Source of the DNA: Bryoerythrophyllum caledonicum
Taxonomy: Eukaryota; Streptophyta; Bryopsida; Pottiales; Pottiaceae
Assembly (NCBI GenBank): GCA_963971425.1
Contig: OZ020525.1
Coordinates: forward strand, 10,918,187-10,982,186
DNA length: 64,000 bases
Direction: 5' to 3'
This document shows, one piece after another, positions 1 to 10,823 of this stretch; positions within the stretch are counted from its first letter, which is position 1, and every line of letters starts with the position of its first letter. The notes beneath the pieces are model-generated. The model was given only the letters and a program-made list of their open reading frames with translations, ran no database searches and was not told the DNA's origin. A program made the position numbers and the translations under genes.

Positions 1-410
1 CTGCGCTGATCTCAATAGATAGCAAAGGCGTTGATATTCGTGTTCGGCAGGGTGCACAGGTAATCGCTCTTCCCCATACTAACAATTGCCTCTAAAGCAT
101 TTGGTAACAGTGTTAGTATCCATGCTTATATTATCAACTCTTCAAAGCTGTTTCTAGTGTATCTCTAAGTCAACATCGTTGAGTCACAAGAGACCATTTC
201 ATGGATATCAAATAATGCGTCATTACACATGCTCAACCTTTTCTTCTGCACCCACCTAGTTTTCGTTTCTCATCTCTTTCTTTTGGTTAAAAAATGCAGT
301 TCACAGTGCGACGTATCTCATTCGACGAAACCAACGCTGTGGAAACTCTCGATCAAGCAGTCGTGGCGCTTCAGAAGGTTCTGGACAGGGGAGTCAGGTT
401 CTTACACTGA
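1..410 (+). CDS. C-terminal exons of a plant protein, possibly DUF2470/FMN-binding-like (5' truncated)
   Basis: Two exons can be joined: 3-59 (frame open from base 3, donor GT at 60-61) and 300-410 (acceptor AG at 298-299, stop TGA 408-410), phase 0. Together they give 55 residues containing GVDIRVRQGAQ, then FTVRRISFDETN and a helical DQAVVALQKVLDRG end. The pattern of a G-[VF]-D-[LI]-R strand, a V-R-x-x-F strand and a final helix resembles the C-terminal DUF2470 domain found behind FMN-binding split-barrel domains (glutamyl-tRNA reductase-binding or haem-degradation-like proteins). This family call rests on memory of the pattern only and is tentative. The rest of the gene lies left of the window. 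A splice inside the last exon near 396 is possible but not needed. Confidence 0.4.
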
Positions 411-1129
411 AACACACCTGGTTGGAATGAGCTGCACGAATCCCTCTTGGTCGCTCCACCAGGTAACTTGACACCACCAAGTTTTTTCTTACTTACATAA
501 AGTGCCCACCTCAGATCTTTCTAGCTAGCTTGTGTTCTACAGTTTCTGCGTAATGGATGCTGAGCTGGAAATCCACATTGGAGATGGTGCATGAGATCCA
601 ATCGCTGTACAATCTCTTTCTCCTTTTGTAGTTGCTGTGTGCTTTTTACTTGGACACTGTTGAGAAGGTTTGCAGTTGGCAGTCTCAAGGTGAGATTCAT
701 GCTCAGCTGCCTTGTGTGAATTATTAGCTAAACACTTTCCGGTTCAGAACTCTGCCAACCATTTCCATCTACTGCAACTTTCGTGTTTAACGTGTGGGTT
801 ATGTCTTTCGGTTTTCACTTAAATTTTGCATTGTCAAGCTCTTTTTAACCCCTAAGTTCTCAATCTAAAATAGAAGTGATATTATACAGCTCTAAAGATA
901 CAATTAAAAGCCTCTTATGGGTGAATCTTATTCATGGGATGGATAGAGAAATATGGTAAAACATTTGGAAATCAAAGATTTGAATCTCTGATCTTATTAG
1001 CAGTGCAGCTATCAACATAATGCATCCTTAAATTGATTTATTAATTTTCACATAGGCCCTTAAAAGAACTAGATTTTTCCTCCTAATGTCAAATTAGGTA
1101 GCTTTAAATTGTAAAGTGGCAGGTTTGAG
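411..1129. other. intergenic / 3' UTRs of two convergent genes
   Basis: AT-rich sequence between the stop codon of the left gene (+) and the stop codon of the GMC oxidoreductase (-). The two genes converge here, so it should hold both 3' UTRs. I see no other gene or repeat. Confidence 0.6.
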
Positions 1130-4031
1130 TCAAACACCAGCTTCAGGACCAAGCCTCTCTCTTAGAATTTGCACACCCATGTACCTGCAAATCAGAGCAA
1201 CGAGAAGAATAGATATTAGTGAATGATAAGGGAATGATTAGTGAATAATAACAAATGATTAACACAACAATAGTACCTTCCCAACATCATCACGGTGGCT
1301 TGCGGATTGGTGCCCGGCGACCTCCGAAAAGTAGACCCATCAACCACACGAAGCGACTGCACGCCAATTACGTGGTAATCTGGTTGCACGACATCTCCCA
1401 TGAGGCATCCACCATGATAATGCCATATCGTTGTCACGCTATCCTTACACCATTGTTGGATATTGCTTGAGTCTTGTGTACTGTTCGCATAGTCCCGAGG
1501 TGGCCATGTACTGAACACTGCATCTCGAACCGGTCGTAGCGCCTCGGGAATGGATTCATCTGTGTATTGTAACGATGCAAGGGATGATGCCCCGACAGTG
1601 TCCATCATGGTCCGGATGCCTTGCTCGCATGTTGCCAAGTCATCCGGTTCTTGGAAGTAGTTGAACCGAACTCGCGGGTTGTCATTCATGTCTCGGCTGT
1701 TTAATGTTAATGACCCTGTTGATGATGGGCCCCATACCTTCTGCAAAATGGTGCCGCTCCATGTGGCTTGCGGTTGCATGTCCGGCGGCACGGAGAATAT
1801 CGCGTTGAGGATCGTTCCTTGCATGACTTGGGCGTTCATGGTGTTGTTGCCTGGTGTGCAACCATTGCTGGTTTTTGCTTCTCCTGTAGCTCCCGCTTGA
1901 GCCATGGCTGCCATTTCCGTCTGGACATGTAGCATGATTAGCATAGGAAATCGAGAAAGAAATTAGTCACAACATGGATGAATAAGATTAATTTTTAAAA
2001 AAAGCTGTACCTCTGCGATGCCACTTGAAATTTCAATGTAGCTCCCAAAGGGAGTGATGCCCACCACTTGAATGAGCGTCACTTCTACCTCTTGGTTGGT
2101 CATCACCCAAATTGAGTTCATGGGATTGTCGGCCATTCGAGCGCCGACCGCTGGGTTGTCCACCACAACGCTAATATTCCATGAGGCCAACTCCGCCGAT
2201 GGCCCAATGCCGCTCAACATAAGCAGTTGCGGGCTCCCTAGCGCACCGGCTGAGACAATGACCTCGTTGCTTGGGTTGTCGTTCAACAGAGCGGTGTGGT
2301 TGTTCCCGTTTGAGTCCGTGTACCACACCCCTGTGGCTCTTGGCTCTGCCTCTCCATTCGGCCCTGTGTAAAAAGATGCATAATAAATCAGAGGCTTGAT
2401 TGATAATTAGTGAATAGCCACATTAATGATATACAAAGTGATTCTGAAGATTCCATGGTGTAGGCTATAAATATATATTTTGATCTTGTTAAATCAATGA
2501 AGGTGATCAGTAAATGAAATTATGTCCGATTAATTTACCATTAGTGGTGTTGAAAAACAGCTCTTGGACACTTGCCCAAAGATAGAGGTTGAGGTTGTCA
2601 AAATTGGCATGTGTGAGAAGGTCGGCAGCTGTGTGGCGATGGCCATTTTCATCAAAAAGGGAGCCCCCTACCTTGGTGCCAACAATATGCTCATAAGTTG
2701 CTCCATTGTCCGGAGTGACACCAACTTCTAACAACGAGTCTCGTGCTGCACTCTTCAAATTTCAAAAACAATTTAAGTGTTAGGTCAACACATCCTAAGA
2801 ACCTAATCCTAGCATCGAATCAAATTAAGAAAAATGAAACCAAATAAAACAAAACAAATTTCAACTAATCAGACTAGCAAATAAGGAGTAACTCCATCTT
2901 CAATCTCACTTGAAACACTCCCAGAGTTGGGAATTGAGCGACCGTGTCGGCAATCCAAGTGTAGGATTGGTTTACAAGCGCATTGTCCCACCCTGCATCC
3001 GCAATCACCCACGGATCGGCGTATGTGAAGAAGCCAGCATTGATGGCGCTCCCGCCACCGAGCACACGCGCCCGTTGGTTGGGCACGCCGTCCTCGCTCG
3101 TGAATGTTTGCGATGCCGACGTGGGCGTGTCAATCTGTAGGTTTGGGTAGAACCCGACCAGGTTCTCGACTAGCTGGTTTCCGTATGGCGACCCTACAAT
3201 ACCCAAACACGTTGAGAGATAACACAATCAACAATTGGTGAAACCAACACATTAGTTTGTGTTCTAAGCATTAGCTAATGTCTCATACATGCTTTCTTTC
3301 ATGTATTCATGTAGATAATGTAGCCTGACACATGTTTACTTTAGCACATGAGTTGAGAAAGTACGATGTGAGAATCACTGAATAAAGCCATGACATGAAA
3401 GTGGGAGTTAGGAGCACTACTCTTCACTACTAGCAACCATGTCGCCCCTCACTTACTATATCAATCATTTTAGAAGTTGGTGAGTCAATTCAGTCACAAA
3501 AGACAAGAAAAAAAACCCTTTTCCACATTCTATGTAAGTGAAGAGCAAGACTTTTTGAGTGAGGAGCCTCACCTCCTCGCTCTAAAAGAAGCACGGAGAA
3601 GTTTTGTGAGAGAGTGGCCGCCAAGGGACACCCGGCTGTGCCACCTCCAACGATGATGTAGTCGTAGCTCGTCGCAAGCAATGGCGCTTCCGTCGCGTTT
3701 CGCATGAATGGATAGTTGGGGTCTGAAACAACATTCATTCATGCATGCATGCATGAGTACAAGAATCAACATATCATTAGTACGAACATTTGCTTGATTA
3801 AATAGATACGATAGGACATGTTAGATCTGTTACATAAATTAAAAAAAAACAATACAAATTGGTGACACAATTGAGAATCGATGAAAATTGCTAGTCAATA
3901 GTCTCTTCATCAACCATATCTTTTTGTTCACCGCTTCTATAAGGTAACTCACCGCCGTAGATCTTTTCCGCGTTGCTGTAGCTCATGAGTGTCAGCAACG
4001 TCACGCCCACAAGGAATGGAGTTTTCACCAT
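1130..4031 (-). CDS. GMC oxidoreductase, HOTHEAD / mandelonitrile lyase-like, secreted, FAD-dependent
   Basis: Seven exons on the minus strand join without frame error: 4031-3953, 3722-3573, 3193-2910, 2752-2539, 2363-2011, 1920-1277, 1184-1130 (1779 nt, 592 aa, stop TGA), close to the usual length of plant HOTHEAD-like proteins. The start is [15 protein letters not shown], a hydrophobic signal peptide ending about residue 21, so the enzyme is probably secreted or in the ER. The FAD dinucleotide motif [11 protein letters not shown] is at 47-57, GMC signature 1 ([12 protein letters not shown]) at 117-128, and signature 2 ([16 protein letters not shown]) at 282-297. The catalytic HYHGG is near 527, with the second active-site residue N565 in [14 protein letters not shown]. 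The C-terminus [13 protein letters not shown] is typical of the family. Members oxidise alcohols, for example long-chain hydroxy fatty acids in cuticle formation, or split cyanohydrins; the substrate cannot be told here. No breaks seen. Confidence 0.93.
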
Positions 4032-4776
4032 GTCTCCAAATTGAACGTATAAAAGTCGACTCATTATTCGAGAAGAGAAATTGCAATAGATGAAAACGTG
4101 CTAGTTTGTCAGCAATAAATGCATGGCATCAGAAAATATATTTTCTACAGTAGTAGTGTAAAACGCAGAGGTGATGTTAAACTTATATTTATATTCTAAA
4201 AGAAAAAGCGTAAAGTAAAATCCCTAGTTCAGTCCTTGTCGAGTATCTACCACATGTCATCACTAGGCTTCATCCCCACGTCTATTAGAACATAAAGAGA
4301 AGAAGTATATGATATAATTAGAAATACCTGTGTATGTGATGTAAATATAATCAAAAGTTGAAGCAAATATATATTTATCATTTCACAAGCACTCAATGCA
4401 TTTATACCCCAGCTCTATAATGAAAGTAAAAGGTGACTAAAAGTAAAATGATATGAATCAATCTAAATTACAAGTTATTCCAAATTTAAGTTGTAAAGTG
4501 CAAACAAACCCTAAGGAACAAACGTTAAAGTACTGAATTAAACATTCTATTTGTGGGTTGGTGGTTACAGCACATTGTACGTATCATTGTACGTACATCA
4601 TACGTAAGAGTGTACGCACATCGTACGTATCATTGTACGCACATTGTACGTAGACATTTTGAGTATGGATCGCACTAACATCATCCGGAACAGCAATTCT
4701 TGTGTGTGAGGAGTGATATTTTCATCATATTCAGGTCTAGGGTCTAGGGTTTAGGGTTTAGGGTTTCGGGTTTTGG
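4032..4776. promoter_or_regulatory. shared divergent promoter region with GTACGT repeats and telomere-like repeats
   Basis: This 745-bp interval separates the starts of the GMC gene (-) and the LRR gene (+). Two signals stand out. At about 4574-4655 the palindrome-like word GTACG[TC] recurs at least six times in imperfect copies (for example ATTGTACGTATCATTGTACG). At 4735-4775 there is a run of TCTAGGG and TTTAGGG units ending just before the LRR ATG at 4777. The plus strand has TTAGGGTTTAGGG, the complement of the plant telo-box AAACCCTAA, which is common in promoters of growth-related plant genes. The rest is AT-rich and featureless. Confidence 0.5.
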
Positions 4777-6870
4777 ATGGGGTGTTGCCAGGCCAAGCCA
4801 GGCGGGCCAAGCAAAGCGGACCGCGCGTCTAGATGGCGCGCCACCGGCATCGTCGCGCTCCGCGATTCCAAACTCAAGGTGATGTCAATTGGGCTTGGTT
4901 TCCTCATAGAAAAAAAGTAGAATTTTTTCCCCAGAATTTTATGGATTTTTCCCAGGATTTCTAGGTGTTTCTCAGGTTTTTTCATCCAAAAACCCTAATT
5001 TTTTCTTCAGGTTTTTTAGGGTTTTTTTTCGGGTTAGTAGCGTTGTGTTTTTTGAGGGGTTTTTTTAATTTTGTTTTGTTTTGTTGATGATGATTGCAGG
5101 AGCTGCCGGTGGATGTGGTGAATATCGCTGCGTCTGTGCGCACCTTGGATGCCACTCACAATAAATTGGGTGAGTTTGCGGTGGTTTTTTTTTGACGTCG
5201 TATGCTGGCATGTCACGCAATCTGACACTCTTCTATCTTTATTGCAGGAGTGTTACCAGGAGAGATCGGGAGCTTCGTCAATCTCCAGAGACTGGTAAGG
5301 GATTTTCTTTCTGATGTTGCTTTTGCCACTGTAATTGTCTCTATTTTTAAATTTTATTTTTGGCTTTTTGTTCTCATGGGGAATTATGTGTCTAGATTCT
5401 AGCGGAGAATTTGTTGGAGAGGCTGCCATCAACTGTGGGCAAGCTTCGATCGCTCAAGGTGCTCACACTTGATTCCAACCGCCTCAGCTTGCTTCCAGAA
5501 GAAGGTTAGACTGCACTAAACACATGTGGAACTCTTGTAAAGTTTGAACTAGCTATCACTTTTGAACTTATCTTGAAACTTGAGTATTGAGTATCTAGAA
5601 TTAGGCTCTTGCTTCACTCTCTTAGAGGGGTGACTCGAGTTTAAAGATCACCGAGCTCTTTCTTAATAAGGTATACAATGAAAAGTTCAAGAAACTAACA
5701 AGGATCATAGCTTTTATTGATGTTGTCCTGAGTACTCTGATAATTTCTTAAGTTCATGACTTGTTTAATTTGTTTGGCTGTGATTTTTCCGGTAGATATC
5801 TCTATTGAATTTGTCTGCTTGATGGTGCACGTTCAGGGTTTAGGGTAAGGGTCAGGGCTGCGAAGTTATGTATTGAAATGTAAGCCCTGCTCATGTGTGC
5901 AGTTGGACTTCTACAACGGCTTGAGCGTTTATCAGTATCTCGCAACATCCTGAACTCACTGCCCTCCACAATTGGAAACCTCTCCAATGTACTGGAGAAT
6001 CATCCCATCTTATTGTAGAATGTGTATAAACCATGTGGGTCTCCTATAATTTCACCAACAACGACAGCTAGGGTTGCAAGGTTTCTATACAGTTGTAGGT
6101 TGTGGAACATCTACTATATCAGCTAGGGTTGCATATCTGATCAAGGTTTTCTTGGCTTCAGCTGACACAATTGGATGTGAGCGGAAACCGTCTGGAAGCA
6201 CTCCCGGAGTCAATCGGCAACTGCAAGTCTTTAGAGGAGCTAATTGCAAATGGTAACTCTCAAATTAATTATCTGGATTTTTATCTCTAACTTGCATCCT
6301 TTCATTGGACTTGACACTGGTTTTTTTCTTCCTCTATCAGACAACTTGCTGCAGGAGCTGCCAGAATCCGTGAGCAGCTTATCGCACCTGAAAACTCTCA
6401 TATTGAGTAATCAGAAACTGAAACAGGTGCTGATCTTTCATATCACTTTTCAGTTTCCTCTCCAATCTTGATTTAGCTCACATGTGTGGTATTGATCCCA
6501 GCTTCCCTCGTTGCTGCTTCGGAACTGTACTGCGCTACAAAGCCTGATGCTTCATGGGACTCTTATAGCTTCTGAGCAATTGCATCAGGTCAGGAACACC
6601 TAAATCCATCCATTTTAAGACCTGTTTAGTTTTGATGAGAGTAAAAACAATGCCAAACATTCTCAAGTGATAAACTCTATGCTTTCTATTGAAATTGTTG
6701 GACCATTTTGTTCTAAAATACCTTGTGCTATTGCGTGTGTTCAGATGGATGGGTTTGAAGGGTACGAGGAGAGAAGGAAACGGAAACATGACAAGCAACT
6801 GGATGCCAATGTGATCATTGATTCTCGCGGCTTTGACGAAGGTGTGGATCTTCCTCTTGCTCACAAGTAA
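4777..6870 (+). CDS. plant LRRC57-like leucine-rich-repeat protein, probably membrane-anchored by acylation
   Basis: Nine exons join in frame: 4777-4878, 5100-5169, 5248-5294, 5396-5504, 5903-5988, 6162-6252, 6341-6426, 6502-6588, 6745-6870 (804 nt, 267 aa, stop TAA). The start at 4777 was chosen because it gives MGCCQAKPGG, a classic N-myristoylation/palmitoylation start also found at this place in plant relatives. RWRATGIVALRDSKLK follows, then about eight LRRs of the short intracellular kind (for example LDVSGNRLEALPESIGNC), and the conserved tail MDGFEGYEERRKRKHDKQ, DANVIIDSRG and DEGVDL. Relatives are small cytosolic or membrane-bound scaffold proteins of unknown role. Most exons correspond to about one LRR. 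Intron 4 holds a fragment of the repeat element described at 5620-5680. Confidence 0.92.
5620..5680. mobile_element. fragment of the intronic small inverted-repeat element family
   Basis: Within intron 4 of the LRR gene. It contains GAGGGGTGACTCGAGTTTAA and ACCGAGCTCTTTCTTAATAA, which match the interior of the element copies in the ABC transporter introns (ACTTGAGTATAGAGACCATC, AAGCTCTTCCATTAAAGGAT). Only a part is recognisable. Confidence 0.35.
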
Positions 6871-8570
6871 GGTTGAAGATAAACCAGGTTTGTCTATTGT
6901 AAATTAAGTCATTACTCTACATACAAGTGATTGAAGCATTAGGAAATATTGTAACAACATTAGAGATTGTTCAGAAGGAAAAAAGAAACCTCTTAACTCC
7001 TGTATTGTCACTCCACTTTTCAAGTTATTTATTTTATGGTGTCACATTACAATTTCGATAAAAACATCTTGTAGCAATGTGTGATCTGAATATTGCGTTT
7101 CTGTGTCGAAGTTGGGATAAGAACTATGGGATACCTCAGGTCTCTGAACCTTATTCTAATGCACCTACAGTTTGGGTTTTCCCGGCGAATGGAACATAGA
7201 AACCCTCTCATGCACGTCAGTAGTGTGTCAAGTGGGAAGATTCAAACTTCCGGATGCCACTCCATGTGCACCCTCGGATCATCCACATCTATCTTCTGTT
7301 GCGTAATTAAATGAAAGAATTGGAAACGTCATAAAACATTGCACGTCTCACTGCAGTGTTCACGTCCTTACCTTGCCTCACGCCTTCGTCACGTCTCTGG
7401 ATCGTCACGGAGCTGAAGTGTGTAAGCTCATTCGCCTTCACGACGCGAGCGCGAACGTGAACTTGCCGCAGGGTGCAAGCGTATTTCCTGCCGCAGGCAA
7501 TGCGCAAGTGTCAACCTCCATCGCCAACACTACGCATAAATATTCACTTAGTATTTCTATGGATCATGTATTCCACCTTTCGCGCACACCATGAGTCACA
7601 TATATTCACAGTGCGAAGATTTTCGAAGTGGAACGGGCACAGAACTGCACATTTATCACAAAAGGTAATGAAGAACTCCGTATCAGGTCGGAGAAAGAGA
7701 GGTGCAAGGTTCTTCAAGCGGAAGTCTTGAAATTGACCTTGTGGTTTTGAGAATATGTAAAGGCTTTATTCTACATTGTTGATCTGTAACTCTATGACCT
7801 TTTCATCAAGACTGAAATTGACCTAATTGCTTAACCAATTTACAAAATAAAATTCATACATTTCAAAAATACCAACCACCTCCTTTACATTGCATTTAAA
7901 TCCACAGATTGGCAGCAAACTATTATCCTCTTTATAGCTCCTCTTCCATCACTCTCAGGTGCGAAAAAAAAAAATCCACCTTGGAAGTCAACCTGTACAA
8001 AAGGAAGACCACATTTGATTAAACGGTAAATACCACTTTTGGATTAAACGGTAAACACCACTTTTGGACGCCATTGTGGAGCAATCTTGGCTCCAAATTA
8101 AAAAAAATTGGCTCTTGTTAACCCTAAATTAACGACGAGGCCTTGCACGGGGCCCTGAATTTTTATATGATTTAATAGATTCTACACAACAACATCTACA
8201 CAAAGAGAACATTTCACTATTCACTTTTGTTGCAGTAATCATTGTAGTTTGTTATTGCCTCAACTGACCAGATCTCAGGAAGATTGATTAGATGGAGGAA
8301 AACAAAGTGCACAACTTCTCCGACTTGTGCAAATAAATCCAACAATTCAATGAGCCGAGGTACCCGGAATCTGGTATCATTGACCACATTCTGGTCCCTT
8401 CGTCGTTATAGGATTAATTCATGATAATATTTCATCCAAATTAGGCAATACACTCAATACTTTTAATTGAATTAATCCTTTAAATTAAAGATAAAGAATT
8501 AATTCAATTAATTTAATTGAATGCATGCGTTGCATGTAAGGCTCACGTGACGCACGTCGCCATTGACCCT
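6871..8570. other. intergenic region, no gene seen
   Basis: It holds the 3' UTR of the LRR gene and the upstream region of the ATP synthase gene. Short ORFs at 7093-7730 lack any recognisable domain and have no supporting splice structure. A short direct repeat (GATTAAACGGTAAA...CCACTTTTGGA, unit 26 bp, two copies) occurs at about 8017-8069. The interval 7340-7510 is rich in CACGTC/ACGTC words without clear meaning. Confidence 0.5.
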
Positions 8571-8647
8571 AAACCCTAAATCATCGACCCCACGTGCTTG
8601 CATGGGCTGCATGGAAGCCCCTTCGCTTCGTCAGGGAACCCTAAATC
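8571..8647 (+). promoter_or_regulatory. two telo-box motifs upstream of the ATP synthase gamma gene
   Basis: AAACCCTAA lies at 8571-8579 and AACCCTAAAT at 8638-8647, about 80 and 15 bases before the ATG at 8660. Telo-boxes in this position are well known in plant genes for translation and mitochondrial components, where they support expression in dividing cells. Their role here is inferred from position only. Confidence 0.5.
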
Positions 8648-8659
8648 ACCGACTGGTCG

Positions 8660-9889
8660 ATGGCGATGGCGGCGGCAGGACAATCGTCTCGCCGAGCGCT
8701 GCAGCAGTTGCGCATCCGCGGCGTCGACGCTCCATCGCCATGGCCTGCAGTAGCGCTGCCGGAGCTCCCGCCGCTGCTGCCGTTCGGGGCGCGCGCGGCG
8801 TCGAACCAGTTGGTGCGCGCGCGCATGAAGTCCGTGAACAATATTAAGAAGATCACGATGGCCATGAAGATGGTGGCGGCGTCCAAGCTGCGCACCATGC
8901 AGATCAAGGCGGAGAACTCGCGCGGGATGTGGCAGCCGTTCACGGCGCTGCTCGGGGACGCGCCGCACATCGCCGCGGACAAGAAGACGGTAGTGGTGCT
9001 GGCGTCGGATAAGGGGCTGTGCGGCGGCATCAACTCCACCTCGGTGAAGTACACGCGCACTCTCTACAAGGTACGCCTTCTTTTCTTTCAGTGGGGAAGA
9101 ACTGCACTGACAGAGTAGAGTCAGTAGGAGCGATGGAGTTGTGATACTGTATGTTTTCTGCAGATGCACAAGCTGGAGGGCGAGGCGAAAGAGTGCAAGA
9201 TGGTGCTGGTGGGGGACAAGGGTAAGGCGCAGCTGCAGCGCGAGTATTTCAAGGTGTTCACGCAGTTCTTCACAGAGACGCAGAAGGACGGCATCAACTT
9301 CACGCAATGCGCCATGATCTCGGACGAGATCATTCGCGGCAACAAGTACGACGTGCTGCACTTGGTATTCAACAAGTTCGAGAGCGCCGTGGCGTTCCTG
9401 CCCACCATCGCCACCATCTTCTCCACCGAAATGTTCGACACCGAAGCCGGCCAAAAGGTATCAAACACAACAAGGCTTATCACGAATCCGTCATTTCGCA
9501 AATCCCGAGAGAGGATTATAATAAAACAGAGGGGTATCTGATTGAAAGCTTGGGTGACTTTACAAAGAACGCAGTCGAGGTCTGACTTAGACTCCCGTGA
9601 CTTGGATCAGGTGTGCAAGATCGACGAGTACGAGATGGAGGGCGACGACAACCGGAGCGACGTGATGATGAACCTGGCGGAGTTCCAGATGGCCGCGGTG
9701 CTCTACAACGGCATGCTGGAGAACGCCACCAGCGAGCTGGGCGCCAGGATGTCCGCCATGGACAACTCGACGCGGAACGCAGGGGACGTGCTCGCGCGCT
9801 TGACTCTAGGCTACAATCGGTCGCGGCAGAGCGCCATCACCACGGAGCTCATCGAGATCATCTCCGGCGCCGCCGCTTTGGAGGGTTGA
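8660..9889 (+). CDS. ATP3: mitochondrial F1Fo ATP synthase gamma subunit
   Basis: Three exons, 8660-9070, 9164-9457 and 9611-9889, all phase 0, give 984 nt and 327 aa, the normal size of the plant mitochondrial protein. Residues 1 to about 45 are rich in Ala, Arg and Ser (SSRRALQQLRIRG) and look like a mitochondrial presequence. The mature part starts near ASNQLVRARMKSVNNIKKIT, continues with MAMKMVAASKLR, and has the conserved LASDKGLCGGINS. The C-terminal helix carries LGYNRSRQSAITTELIEIIS, a hallmark of gamma. Gamma is the rotating shaft in the centre of the alpha3-beta3 head. The absence of the disulfide insert of chloroplast gamma supports the mitochondrial form. Exons are clearly GC-richer than the surroundings. 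Intron 2 (9458-9610) contains one end of the intronic repeat element. Confidence 0.95.
9530..9564. mobile_element. one terminal repeat of the intronic element family inside ATP synthase intron 2
   Basis: The words AGAGGGGTATCTGATTGAAA and GCTTGGGTGACTTTAC match the right terminal repeat of the copies at 61673-62019 and 11828-12174 (GAGGGGTATCTTACTGAAAC, TTTGGGTGAC). A matching left end was not found, so the copy is truncated or decayed. Confidence 0.5.
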
Positions 9890-10823
9890 TGAACATCCAA
9901 GGATCACTCAGTCATGATTTAAGGCTCACGTTTCGGTTTCCTGCACGTCAGATTCTGTTTAATTTCCGACGATGGCTAAACTCTGTTCCGAATGACGAAC
10001 ACTGTTGTCCACTTTCTGACTGCGACAATTTCTTTCAGCATCTTTATGAAATCGATCACCATTCCGTGACGTTATCTACACCGTGATGTTGCTGTAATTT
10101 CACCCGGTTTCTCTTGCGTTTCGATGAACATCGTCTTCATGAGCTGCTTTCTGACTCCAACAATTGCTTTTGCACGGATCAGTGTGAAGTGCTATTCTTC
10201 ATTGTCTCTTGCACCCAAGTGGCGGTACAGAACTTCTGATGTTTCGGGTTCAACAGTTGACGCTTCTGTGCAAAACTTTCATGATGCAAACTCGTAGTCT
10301 AGCAATCATCTCAAAGTAAGTTCTCCGCACCGTGCGTGTATTGATCTAGACAGGCTCTAGACGCAGTAGGCAATGTGAAACCCCCCAAGCAGCACACTAG
10401 GGTTTGATTAGGGTTTCAATGGACACCGTTTTCAAGAGGCAGCCGGAAAATGAAGACCAGAGCGCCACACCTTCTCCAACCTCCTCCTCATCACTCACTC
10501 CCACCTTTCTCTTGGTCGCTGCTCTGATCTCAACCAGCGCAACCTCTCACCCACCTCACCACCTTCGAAATCCTCTCCGCTCGTGGACCGGCCCCTTCTT
10601 TCTCGATGCGTTTCTTCACTGAGGTGGCGACCACGGCGCACTACTACCGGTGAGCATCTATCCAGTTTGCAAGAAGGGTTCAGGGTTTGTGGAACATGAA
10701 GGTTTTGCCCAGAAAGTGGTTTTTCTTGGTATGGTACAAGATCATGAGGAGCCTCTCTCGTGTATACTAAAAGTCATGTTGTTTTCCTTCAGGTTTGAGA
10801 TGAGGGCGTATTAATCAAAGGAG
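9890..10823 (+). other. 3' UTR of ATP synthase gene, then 5' leader of the next gene with a likely 5'-UTR intron
   Basis: From 10398 to 10418 the sequence has two AGGGTTT (telo-box-like) words. A 72-codon open frame starts at 10404 with no recognisable domain. A good donor (CTACCG/GTGAGC, intron start 10650) and acceptor (TTCCTTCAG, intron end 10792) frame a likely 5'-UTR intron of the gene beginning at 10824. The transcript probably begins between 10380 and 10640. Confidence 0.4.

Noticed and set aside
4735-4775. Chromosome end or internal telomere array
   Set aside because: Only a few units, directly before a gene start; better read as telo-box promoter motifs.
8576-9454. 292-codon minus-strand ORF across the ATP synthase gene
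   Set aside because: Antisense shadow of GC-rich exons. The plus strand encodes a full conserved gamma subunit.
10404-10622. 72-codon ORF upstream of the unknown gene
   Set aside because: Low-complexity Ser/Pro/Thr frame, no domain, and it lies in the likely 5' leader. Kept only as part of the leader description.
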